From Lachnospiraceae bacterium (GTDB lineage Bacteria > Bacillota > Clostridia > Lachnospirales > Lachnospiraceae): DNA of 64,000 nt. The notes beneath the pieces were generated by a model. It worked only from the letters and a program-made list of their open reading frames with translations. It made no database searches and was not told the origin of the DNA. How positions within the stretch are numbered: the first letter of the stretch is position 1; the number at the start of each line of letters is the position of its first letter. This document shows, one piece after another, positions 21,950-31,208 of this stretch. The stretch lies in assembly GCA_024698705.1 (NCBI GenBank), contig JAILQX010000018.1:1-64000 (forward strand), read 5' to 3'. The translations under genes and the position numbers were made by a program.

Positions 21950-23767
21950 TTATTGTAACATTCTATACCTGAAATGGCAAAGCAGTATGGGCCACATAAA
22001 GAACACCGGACACATATATCTGAACAGGCAGTACGCCGGTGTCGCTATCATCACCGAAAGCCAAAGTGCAATGAGCGGGATCAGCATTACGCACATAAGC
22101 ATTCTTTTTCTTCTGATAAACAGGATTCCCGTAAGAAATACCGCAAGTATCTCGATCCCCATCTGACTGAGCATACACAGGATGGGAAGTTTTCTTGCTA
22201 TCAATACGAGTTCGGAAAGCACACTCTTAAGCGAATGCCCCGTGATATTTTTCACAACATCAATACCGGTCATCCCCAGGTCGTTGGGCTGAACGCCCTC
22301 CGTGGCAACGGTATTGGTCATGCCGTAGTACCAATAGCCGGATGTCTGCATCAGATAAACTTCCACGTAACGTGAAAAGTTGTGCGGCAACATATGTGCC
22401 CACACCTTTATGAACTTTCCGGGATCTTCATCCACCACCGTTGCATCAAAGTTCTCAGAGAATTTGTAGGAATCGGTGTAGCCCGGTTCATATTCGGCCT
22501 TAACAGCCTCACAAGGCATTATACTCTCAAGATATTCCCTGTCCTCTTCATCGATCACTCCGTCATTTTGGATCGTGTAAGCTATCTGCGAAAGCGGTAT
22601 GGATGCCGCCTCGACAAATGACTGTTTTTCTATTTCCACCGCATCCCACATCGGTCCTTTGTAGAGCGCGTTTAGTGTAAAACAAAGTCCGAACACCAGG
22701 AGCAATCCCTTCCAATACCTTCTGAAAGTCAGGATCATGACGATTGCAAGGACAGCTATTATCATGGTTCCGTTATTTCTTGTAAGGATAGTCATGAGCG
22801 ACAGCAAAAAAAGCACAGTAAAATGCAGACGGCTGTCTTTTGCCGGGACCTGCCCGCCGCCGTACAATGATACGAAGTCGGCCAGAAACAGGGTAAGGAG
22901 TACGACTACCTGTGCAAATAAAACGTCCTTGGTCACATATATGGAATACATCGCTACAATGGGGTGAAGTGCAAAGAAACATAAGGACAACAAAAGCGCT
23001 GCCCTGCCGACGCCCTTTCTTTCCAGCCATGAAATGACCGCGGAAAGCGTAAGGGCAAGCGTTACCATCTGGACAAATGCCATCATTGCAAATGCTGCCG
23101 TCAGGCTGTTGCCAAAGCATACCCTTGCGATACTTATGAATATGTTCAGTATAAATGTGAAAAATACCGGATGATGATTTGTGAGCGGAATGATACCAAG
23201 GCACATCCGTGCGCACTCGAAGTCATCACTGCCGATCCCTCCGGGAAAATATGTCAGATAATAAGGCAGCCAGCATATGAGCATGACAAGCACACGTAGA
23301 AAATATCTCTTTACCCGTCCGCTCTTTTTGCATTCTTTTTCGTCTGTGACGGCATGCGAAGCTTTAACGCCTGTGACTGCCGTCTTTTCCCAAGCGTCTG
23401 ATTGAAAAAAAAGTAACTGTATGACCGAAGTGAAAAACGGGATCAAAAAGAATATATAGACTATGTCAGCAAGTCCGACCGCCTCAAATACCTTTTCGTC
23501 CATGTCGATATGACTTCCCACGACTGCAGCAACAGCCATTATGATACCGATCGGTAGGGAAAACCTGAGATCCTTCTTCGAAGATACCCCGGTTTCGATA
23601 AGCCTGCCGACCTTGATGTAAACTATCAGGCAAAGTGCAAATACGCACGGGATCATAAGCTCGATCCCGGTTATCCCGTACCGGCTTATCATTGCCATTG
23701 CAAGGCTTGCCGCAAATGCAAGAAATATCTGCAGAACATATGTGATGATCTTTCTCTTATCTTTCAT
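21950..23767 (-). CDS. Polytopic membrane protein (DUF6020-like)
   Basis: Multiple TM helices, LTYFPGGIGSDDFECARM...NHHPVFFTFI; start MKDKRKIITY. Confidence 0.65.
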   Translation of the reverse strand: MKDKRKIITYVLQIFLAFAASLAMAMISRYGITGIELMIPCVFALCLIVYIKVGRLIETGVSSKKDLRFSLPIGIIMAVAAVVGSHIDMDEKVFEAVGLADIVYIFFLIPFFTSVIQLLFFQSDAWEKTAVTGVKASHAVTDEKECKKSGRVKRYFLRVLVMLICWLPYYLTYFPGGIGSDDFECARMCLGIIPLTNHHPVFFTFILNIFISIARVCFGNSLTAAFAMMAFVQMVTLALTLSAVISWLERKGVGRAALLLSLCFFALHPIVAMYSIYVTKDVLFAQVVVLLTLFLADFVSLYGGGQVPAKDSRLHFTVLFLLSLMTILTRNNGTMIIAVLAIVMILTFRRYWKGLLLVFGLCFTLNALYKGPMWDAVEIEKQSFVEAASIPLSQIAYTIQNDGVIDEEDREYLESIMPCEAVKAEYEPGYTDSYKFSENFDATVVDEDPGKFIKVWAHMLPHNFSRYVEVYLMQTSGYWYYGMTNTVATEGVQPNDLGMTGIDVVKNITGHSLKSVLSELVLIARKLPILCMLSQMGIEILAVFLTGILFIRRKRMLMCVMLIPLIALWLSVMIATPAYCLFRYMCPVFFMWPILLCHFRYRMLQ

Positions 23768-23847
23768 GTTATTACCTTTCAAGAGCCTGTCAGGAAACAC
23801 TGTCTCCGGCACGGCTTTAATACCATCCGCCGGCACACTCTTACAAG

Positions 23848-24849
23848 TTAATCAATAAATTTATTTTCCGATAGTGAATAATGTCCGCCTTTAAGGAATT
23901 TGTGCTTGATGATCCACCATCCGGGAACCCATATCCTCTGTTTCATCGCAGGTGATGCCGAACCGATCATCCAACAGTTTTTGCTGCAATGCTTAACCTG
24001 CTCTCTTACCTTTGCAGCCTGTTCACCGTTCCATATCTCATCCCATGTCATTTCATGAAGATTACCCATTGTCATCTTCTCCGTACTTCCGTTGCATGGA
24101 AGGACGTTTCCGAACGGGTCGAGGAAAAATCCGTTTGTTCCCATTTCACACGGAAGCAGCCTCGGCTGGTCGTAAATATAATTGATCAATCCGTGGTTAA
24201 AATAGCCTCTGGCCCATTTCTTCGGAGAATTCGACTGAAGCAGGCGATTGATTAGCTTTTCAAATTCCTCGGCAACCATACGCTTGTTGTCTATCTTATT
24301 GTCCGTCTTTCTGAAATAAAACGAATTGTGCAGCGTTGCCGTCGCAAATTCCATTCCGAGCTCATTTGCCATTTCATATAGCGGGACCAGATCGTGACAG
24401 TTCATATCCTGAACCGTCATTCCGAAACCGACATCCTTGTGACCCATGTCGACAAGCTTCTTAAGCGTGCAATAGCCTCGGTTGAAACCATCGGGAATAC
24501 CTCTTATGGCATTGTTGGTCTCTTCAAGTCCTTCAATACTGATCCTTATCCCTATCTCCGGAAATCTCTCGCACAGTTCTATTATCCTGTCGGTAAAATA
24601 ACCGTTCGTGCTGATAACGATCCTGGGTGTCTTTTTATAAAGCAGCTCGACTATATCGCCGATGTCCTTTCTTATGAACGGCTCACCGCCCGTTATATTG
24701 GTGAATGCCATATCCGGAAGTTTTTTAAGGGTTTCAAGATCTATCTCATCCTCCGGTCTGCTCGGATCCTTAAAACAGTTGCACATATTGCATCTGGCAT
24801 TGCATCTGTATGTGATTATGATAGAGCCGTGTAGATTATTCTTGGCCAT
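23848..24849 (-). CDS. Radical SAM/SPASM domain protein
   Basis: CNARCNMC (CxxxCxxC) motif, NITGGEPFIRKDI, C-terminal cysteines ...LPCNGS...CSKNCWM. Confidence 0.9.
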   Translation of the reverse strand: MAKNNLHGSIIITYRCNARCNMCNCFKDPSRPEDEIDLETLKKLPDMAFTNITGGEPFIRKDIGDIVELLYKKTPRIVISTNGYFTDRIIELCERFPEIGIRISIEGLEETNNAIRGIPDGFNRGYCTLKKLVDMGHKDVGFGMTVQDMNCHDLVPLYEMANELGMEFATATLHNSFYFRKTDNKIDNKRMVAEEFEKLINRLLQSNSPKKWARGYFNHGLINYIYDQPRLLPCEMGTNGFFLDPFGNVLPCNGSTEKMTMGNLHEMTWDEIWNGEQAAKVREQVKHCSKNCWMIGSASPAMKQRIWVPGWWIIKHKFLKGGHYSLSENKFID

Positions 24850-24912
24850 TACGATCTCCTTTAAACTCTGTTATATGCAGAATATATTCTGTGAATGACC
24901 CTGCATGCAATA

Positions 24913-26106
24913 TTATTTGTATACAAATTCTCTCTGTACCCAGAAGCTTAGCACAAAGAGGACAACATCAACCGGTATCTTTATCAGAAGCTCGGTAACC
25001 GGCAACAGTGAATAAAGCTTATCGACCGCAAAGCCGCTCACAAGCATTATTATCACTGCCAAAGCCGCATATTTGCCCACAGCCTCCGGTACGTTCTTTT
25101 CAGACTTAAAAACAGCCTTGTAGTTAATGCTGAAATTATATGTTGCGGAAATGATCCTTGCACCTATGGTCGCCAGCACTATGTATCCCACGAAAAATCC
25201 GGCTCCGATGGGAACCGAAAATCCAAAAAAGGACATGCTTTTGAAGAGGTGACACAAAAGTGCAAATCCGACAAGATCCACAACACTTGACGAAAGCGAG
25301 CTCAGTATAAACTTGAAAAACATCGCGTATATCCTGATCGAATCCGTAAGCGGGTTAAAATGACTGCCTCTGTTATCATCGATGTATATGGTCTCTATCG
25401 GAATCTCAACAATGCCTATGCCTTTCTCACCCGCCGCGATCAGCATATTTGTCTCAAATTCATATCTCTCACCTTTTTCATGCAGGAGATAACGCATATA
25501 ATCTGCGGGAATTGCCCTGAGACCGGTCTGCGTATCGGAAACGGACAATCCGGTAAGAAACCGCATAACCCGGCTCGTACTCTTATTGCCGAAACTCGAC
25601 CTCATCGGGACGTCCCCTCCCGAAAAATCCCTGCACCCCATGATAAGCTTGTCGGGATCCTTCGCAAGTGCATCCATACATGCCTTCATATCCTTTACGC
25701 TGTGCTGTCCGTCCGAGTCTATCGTAACGCATCCAAGCATACCCGGATATTTCTCAAGTGCTGCCTCAAATGCGGTCTTAAGTGCTCTGCCTTTGCCCTT
25801 GTTTACTTCATGCGTCAGCAAAGTGAGTTCCATGTATCCGTCACTTGCATCGTCCGCATTATCCAAAGCCGCATCATTTGTCTTATCGTCCAAAGCCGTT
25901 TCATTTGCCTTGCCCGCTTTATATACTTCGGCAAGTTTCTCAAATATCGGTGCATATCCTTCGCCCGACCCGTCATCCACGACTATCACGGGACCTGCGT
26001 CATTGGCTGCAAGAACCTTTATCAGCTCGGTAAGTTTTTCATCCGGCTCATAGGCCGGTATTATTATCGGTATCAAATCAGTCATATTATTTATCTGCTG
26101 TCTCAT
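24913..26106 (-). CDS. GT2 glycosyltransferase fused to GtrA-like membrane domain
   Basis: IPIIIPAYEPDEKL...VVDDGSGEG...TIDSDGQH, then a 4-TM GtrA-like C-terminus ending WVQREFVYK. Confidence 0.88.
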   Translation of the reverse strand: MRQQINNMTDLIPIIIPAYEPDEKLTELIKVLAANDAGPVIVVDDGSGEGYAPIFEKLAEVYKAGKANETALDDKTNDAALDNADDASDGYMELTLLTHEVNKGKGRALKTAFEAALEKYPGMLGCVTIDSDGQHSVKDMKACMDALAKDPDKLIMGCRDFSGGDVPMRSSFGNKSTSRVMRFLTGLSVSDTQTGLRAIPADYMRYLLHEKGERYEFETNMLIAAGEKGIGIVEIPIETIYIDDNRGSHFNPLTDSIRIYAMFFKFILSSLSSSVVDLVGFALLCHLFKSMSFFGFSVPIGAGFFVGYIVLATIGARIISATYNFSINYKAVFKSEKNVPEAVGKYAALAVIIMLVSGFAVDKLYSLLPVTELLIKIPVDVVLFVLSFWVQREFVYK

Positions 26107-28198
26107 AATAAAGTTCCAGACGTCCGTCCGGCTTTATCCTGTACAGCCTGCCAAATTCAAATTCATCATCACAGAGGTCTTTTAGAGTCTCCAATGTTCC
26201 GTCCACAGGTTCTGCATATACGAAAAGAGCATGGCTCGATGTGAGTATCCGGCTCATCTCATCTGCTCCTGTATCTGCCGAGATCTTGTTATAAACCACT
26301 GCTATCGGTGCTGCCTCATAGTTGATGTAGGCATTATGGACCCACCTGAGATCATTCGCATCTTTGAGGTATAAAACCCTCTTTGCTACCAGTTCTTCAT
26401 ATTGCAGCGCATCTATAAAATCCCGTTCCTTCGTATCGATCATCGTCTTCCTGTCGGCAACTGCCTTCGATACATCTTCACGATACCCCGTTAATCCATT
26501 ATACATGCCAACCCAGTCACATGTCACGAGTATAAAGACCGCATACAATATATACACGAATCTCAGGCTTTTGAGCGTCCCTGTCTGCATCTGTCCTCTG
26601 ACAACCTTGTCGGTAACCGGCCTGCCACCGTCAAACCGCTCCACCGAATTCAGACCTATACCCATGATAAGCAGCATCGTACCGAGAACGAACGGCGAAC
26701 CGTATCGCGATATCGAGATGGCCATTACCTGCCCCGTCGAATATTGTGTCTCTGCCGCAAATATGGTCAGATGTCCGATATATATGATACCATAAGCCAC
26801 AAGTGCCGTGAAAACGATAAAAAATAACAACTGTCTCTTCACGCCCTTCGTTATGACTTCTTTTTTGCCCATGAATATCACAGCCGCGATAAATATCACT
26901 ATCATGGCAAGGACCGGAAGATCCAAGAGCCATGTCTTGTCGGTATGCATGGGATACAATGCAAATCCCTCAAGAAATGCAAGTGACTTTTCCTTTGCAA
27001 AATAAGCCAGCTGTAAATTTTTTGCCTTTACCATCTGTACCCCGTCATTGGTAAGGCTCGCAACCCTGCGGTTTATCAGGCAGAATACCATCCAGCTGCC
27101 TATCGATATCACCCATGAGAGCATTGCAAACAATGCATGATAAATATCCGTCTCATAGACCGATGCGGTATCAAAACGTTCACCGCGTTTTCTTGTCCTG
27201 TAGACTATAAGCATGAAGATTCCCGCAAACAAAGCCCACTCCATACCAACGGATTTACACAGTACAAGCACACTTCCGTACAATCCTATCCGTATATAAT
27301 AAAATGTCCTGTGCGCCATATCCTTGTCCCACACGCCCCACAAGAGCATGCCGTACACAAGTCCCATGGTCACATCGACACATGTACCTTCAAAGCAGAC
27401 TATATTTGCAATTGTGGGAAACAGGACCAGACACAGGCACGCGATCATATTAAATACTGTCTCTAGTGCGATCCTCTGCCAGCTCATCTGTTCTCCTACA
27501 GCTTTGGCAAGAGCATTACTGTCCTGGATCTTAACCTTATATTTGCTGATCAGTCGTCTGTCATCAACGTGATATTTGGCATTTTTCGCCACCTTTACTC
27601 CGACCTTGCCATCATCAAATCTTTCCGCAAACCTGCTTGCAAACAACTCATCAAGCCTCCCCATAAGAGGAAGGATCAATATGAAGTTCAGGCACATATA
27701 CCCGGCAAAACCCAGTCCCTCTTTGAACTTATGAGGGCTCATATGCAGGAAGAACCATTTGAACAGCTGGACCGCAGGCGGATAATCACCGAAATCCGGT
27801 GCTACGTTGCCGTATTTGCCCGCAAAGCCTCCCAGTGCCCACAGCGCCTTGGCATCCGTTGCCCAATAGTTTATATCATCCCACCAAACAGCCACTCTGT
27901 CCCTCTGACTCCACGTAAGGAGCAAAAGGGTAATGACGATACAGAGATTCTGGATCGTTAATGCATTCTTCGCTGTCGATCTGAGCTGTCCGTCACGCCA
28001 CAACGAAAACAAGCATCCCAGCAGAACCGGCATGCTTATATAATCTATCCATGGCAATATCTTAAAAAATGCCAGAATATATAATACCAATATGAAACCC
28101 ATGCAGACAGGTCCCAACGTGTCCGCCAGTTTCTTTTCCTGCCTGAATGCAATTGTCTGTGCCACTGCAAATATGGCGGCAATTGTTATTAAAAACAT
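26087..28198 (-). CDS. Polytopic membrane protein, putative GT-C glycosyltransferase
   Basis: 703 aa with many TM helices and WWDDINYWATDAKALWALGG. Confidence 0.6.
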   Translation of the reverse strand: MFLITIAAIFAVAQTIAFRQEKKLADTLGPVCMGFILVLYILAFFKILPWIDYISMPVLLGCLFSLWRDGQLRSTAKNALTIQNLCIVITLLLLTWSQRDRVAVWWDDINYWATDAKALWALGGFAGKYGNVAPDFGDYPPAVQLFKWFFLHMSPHKFKEGLGFAGYMCLNFILILPLMGRLDELFASRFAERFDDGKVGVKVAKNAKYHVDDRRLISKYKVKIQDSNALAKAVGEQMSWQRIALETVFNMIACLCLVLFPTIANIVCFEGTCVDVTMGLVYGMLLWGVWDKDMAHRTFYYIRIGLYGSVLVLCKSVGMEWALFAGIFMLIVYRTRKRGERFDTASVYETDIYHALFAMLSWVISIGSWMVFCLINRRVASLTNDGVQMVKAKNLQLAYFAKEKSLAFLEGFALYPMHTDKTWLLDLPVLAMIVIFIAAVIFMGKKEVITKGVKRQLLFFIVFTALVAYGIIYIGHLTIFAAETQYSTGQVMAISISRYGSPFVLGTMLLIMGIGLNSVERFDGGRPVTDKVVRGQMQTGTLKSLRFVYILYAVFILVTCDWVGMYNGLTGYREDVSKAVADRKTMIDTKERDFIDALQYEELVAKRVLYLKDANDLRWVHNAYINYEAAPIAVVYNKISADTGADEMSRILTSSHALFVYAEPVDGTLETLKDLCDDEFEFGRLYRIKPDGRLELYYETADK

Positions 28199-28292
28199 AC
28201 TCCGTCCCCATCCGGATATCCTATCCGAAATGTTCTATCCCTTATGTTTTACAGGAGTTACCTGATGTATTCCACATTTAATTGTCCCGGGA

Positions 28293-29375
28293 TCACCTGA
28301 TGTATTCCGTAATCTGTCTGTTCATACAGTCTTTGAGAGCAGCCTCGTCACCGCCATTCTTGCGGATCAGTTCAAATTCTATGATCTTTTCTATGGTTTC
28401 AGCCACGTTCCACCTAGGCTCCCAGTTAAATGTCTTCTTAAGCTTTGTACAATCCAGTTTAAGGAAGTTTGCCTCATGTGGTCCGCCATCCGACATGTCG
28501 ACTCTCTCCAGTTTAACTGCCGTTGTCGCACTGTTCCATGCCTTCACAAAGGTATCCACAAGTTCTCCGGTCGTAACACAGTTATTGTCATTCGGCCCGA
28601 TATTATAATTTGAAGCATATGAAAAATCTTCATATTGTTTCATTGCTACCATCAGATAAGCAAATAACGGCTCCAGGACATGCTGGTAGGGTCTTGTGGA
28701 ATTGGGATTACGTACGATTATGGGCTTTCCCGCAAATCCTGCGCGTATGCAATCGGGAATTATACGATCAAGAGCAAAGTCCCCTCCGCCTATGACATTG
28801 CCGGCGCGACATGTGGACACAGGAATATGTCTTTCCTTCAGAAAAGAATTAACATAGCTGTGTGTGACAAGCTCGGAGCAAGACTTTGAATTGGAATAGG
28901 GATCATATCCGTCCAGGAAATCCTCTTCCACATATCCTTTGTCCCATTCATTGTTTTTGTATACCTTATCCGTCGTGACATTCACAAATGACTTAACGCA
29001 GTCAGTGAGTCTTACACATTCGAGGATATTTACCGTTCCCATGACATTCGTCTCATATGTCATGACAGGGTCTTTGTATGACAATCTGACAAGAGGCTGA
29101 GCCGCCATATGTATAACGATCTCCGGCTTCTCTTTCTTAAATATCTCAAGGAGATTTTCTCCGTCACGGATATCACCGATGTATGATCTTATAAGTTTAT
29201 CCGTACCGGTAATATCAAAAAGGCTGGGATATGTCGGAGGCTCAAGAGCATATCCGGCCACATTGGCTCCCATTCCGGCAAGAATATGGCACAGCCATGT
29301 GCCCTTAAATCCGGTATGTCCGGTTATCAACACTTTCTTACCTTTATAAAAATCCTTCATGCTGTCAAAACGCAT
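28293..29375 (-). CDS. rfbG: CDP-glucose 4,6-dehydratase
   Basis: FYKGKKVLITGHTGFKGTWLCHILAGMGANVAGYALEPPTYPSLFD; YEEDF..DPYSNSKSCSEL. Confidence 0.93.
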   Translation of the reverse strand: MRFDSMKDFYKGKKVLITGHTGFKGTWLCHILAGMGANVAGYALEPPTYPSLFDITGTDKLIRSYIGDIRDGENLLEIFKKEKPEIVIHMAAQPLVRLSYKDPVMTYETNVMGTVNILECVRLTDCVKSFVNVTTDKVYKNNEWDKGYVEEDFLDGYDPYSNSKSCSELVTHSYVNSFLKERHIPVSTCRAGNVIGGGDFALDRIIPDCIRAGFAGKPIIVRNPNSTRPYQHVLEPLFAYLMVAMKQYEDFSYASNYNIGPNDNNCVTTGELVDTFVKAWNSATTAVKLERVDMSDGGPHEANFLKLDCTKLKKTFNWEPRWNVAETIEKIIEFELIRKNGGDEAALKDCMNRQITEYIR

Positions 29376-29462
29376 AATTGTTCTCCTCATTTTTTGTGGT
29401 ATGGCAAATCATATTTTTGGCCACAACGCGGTATATCACGTTTTACAATGCGAAATGGCATA

Positions 29463-30725
29463 TCATATTATATCATGCTTTTTCAATTCGCTCAGATATC
29501 GTTTGGCGATGCCATCCCATGTATATATGCTGTGATCTTTTGCTGTGAGATTATCCTTTATAGTTTGGTATTCTTCTTTGTTTTCAGCCAGTTCAACTAT
29601 TCTTTTCGCCCAAATGTCTGCGTCGAAGTTCTTGACGATCACTCCGTCCTCACCGTCACTTATAAGCGTATCCGAACCACCGTTATCCGATGAAATGACC
29701 GGCAGATTAAAATACATCGCTTCCAGCAAAACCATTCCGAAGATCTCGTAATTCGACGGAAATACCATCAGATTCATCTGCCCATACATTTGCTTTAATT
29801 CGCTCTGAGTTTTCTTTTTAATATATGTCAGATGCCCCGCATCGATAAGAGGATGGGCCTTTTTCATCCAGTCATCAACATAAGCGGGCTCTCCGTCTCC
29901 GACTATGGTCAAATGGATTTTGTTTTCCCTGGCGATCTCAACTGCCCGTGACAGGATGTCCAGCAAAAGATAGGAATTTCTCCTGGGTTCTATCTTTCCG
30001 ACATAAAGCAGGTTAAATGTATCGGAATCCGTAGTTTCGGAAGCATCTGCTGTTATGCTCCCAAAGTTTTCCGTGTCAAGTCCGACTCCGATCGGCACCG
30101 CATTCTTGAAGCCTTTGGTCTTTAGGAATCCCGCTGCCGCCTTGGATTTGGTAAAGCAAAGTGTATCCCTGTTATGCTTTATATGCAGGAAAAGTGTATC
30201 AAACACCTTGCATTTCAGGTTATAACCTTTGTTGTAATCGTCATAGTAAGGCCCGTGATAGATAACCACAGGCTTATCCTTATACCAGGCATAAAATCTC
30301 CAGGAACTTATCTGATCATACTCATGGACCTGCAGGAGGTCATATTGCTTTGCAATCTTCTTTAAGCCCGGGAAAAAACCATTCTTTAAGATACCAAACC
30401 CATGACGCATGTATACATGAACCTTTGCAGAGGTGATGTTATTTTTTTCTGTTCCTGTGGCAGGTCCTGCAGCAGTTTTTTTGTCTCCCCCTACGGTGGG
30501 TCCTGTAGTGTTTTCAGATATATCCATTCCGGCTCTTGCTACCTGTCCGGCATCGCTTACACCGACTTCTATTTCCCGCTCCTCATTGCCTGCATTACCA
30601 TTATAAAGAACCACATCACAATTAACCCCTGCGCGAACAAGGGCCTTGGCAAAACCTATTTCCTGTATGTTGTATCCGTTCGGATCCAGAATGGAAGGGA
30701 ATGTCCTGATTATAAGTATTTTCAT
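29463..30725 (-). CDS. GT4 family glycosyltransferase with low-complexity insertion
   Basis: LLYVGKIEPRRNSYLLLDIL..., VFPSNYEIFGMVLLEAMYFNLPVISSDNGG. Confidence 0.9.
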   Translation of the reverse strand: MKILIIRTFPSILDPNGYNIQEIGFAKALVRAGVNCDVVLYNGNAGNEEREIEVGVSDAGQVARAGMDISENTTGPTVGGDKKTAAGPATGTEKNNITSAKVHVYMRHGFGILKNGFFPGLKKIAKQYDLLQVHEYDQISSWRFYAWYKDKPVVIYHGPYYDDYNKGYNLKCKVFDTLFLHIKHNRDTLCFTKSKAAAGFLKTKGFKNAVPIGVGLDTENFGSITADASETTDSDTFNLLYVGKIEPRRNSYLLLDILSRAVEIARENKIHLTIVGDGEPAYVDDWMKKAHPLIDAGHLTYIKKKTQSELKQMYGQMNLMVFPSNYEIFGMVLLEAMYFNLPVISSDNGGSDTLISDGEDGVIVKNFDADIWAKRIVELAENKEEYQTIKDNLTAKDHSIYTWDGIAKRYLSELKKHDII

Positions 30726-30781
30726 GATGTTTTCTTTATGTTTTGAATATATTTATGTTTTTTGGTATTTTTAGGTTTTCG

Positions 30782-31033
30782 ACAGATAATTCCTATTAAT
30801 CTTTTCCTTTATCTGTCTGAAACGCGCTATTTTGTTTCTTTTCAATAGCTACGACAGATAATCCATCACTTATAGGATATTTATCTGTTTTAAAGGGATG
30901 ATTTCTGCGTTATGTAAACCTGCTGACAGATAATTTCTCTTTATTGGATTATTTATCTGTTCATCGGCCCGGAGATTATTGCAGGAATTCTCTTTTTAAC
31001 AGATAAAGAGTAAAAATTGGATAGATTATCTGT
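30782..31033. repeat. Array of four 35-bp inverted-repeat units ACAGATAA-N19-TTATCTGT, 72/72/73-bp period
   Basis: Units at 30782-30816, 30854-30888, 30926-30960, 30999-31033; all eight 8-bp arms identical; spacers 37, 37, 38 bp. Confidence 0.92.
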
Positions 31034-31153
31034 TTTTTAACCTTAACCGGTAAAATCTTTGATTTATGTAAACCAAAACTAAGGTTGCTCACCCCAAGAA
31101 ACTATCGCAAAAGACGCCACCCTATTGGAATCCCGCATCAAAAACTCTTTTCT

Positions 31154-31208
31154 CCGATCATCCTCTGATCATCTCCTGCGACTTGTCAGCCGATCATCCT
31201 TTGATCAT
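31154..31208. repeat. Direct repeat CCGATCATCCT[C/T]TGATCAT, two copies 36 bp apart
   Basis: 31154-31172 and 31190-31208, 18/19 identical; second copy overlaps the stop codon of the adjacent GT4 gene. Confidence 0.85.

Noticed and set aside
25360-26244. 294-aa plus-strand ORF
   Set aside because: Antisense to the GT2-GtrA fusion and the adjacent membrane protein; sequence is not protein-family-like.
29395-29470. TGGCAAATCATAT / TGGCATATCATAT near-repeats between rfbG and GT4
   Set aside because: Short, AT-rich, only two imperfect copies; not enough to claim a functional element.
30782-31033. True CRISPR array call
   Set aside because: Dimensions fit (35-bp units, 37-38-bp spacers), but the repeat cores diverge strongly and no cas genes are visible; only the 8-bp arms are conserved.
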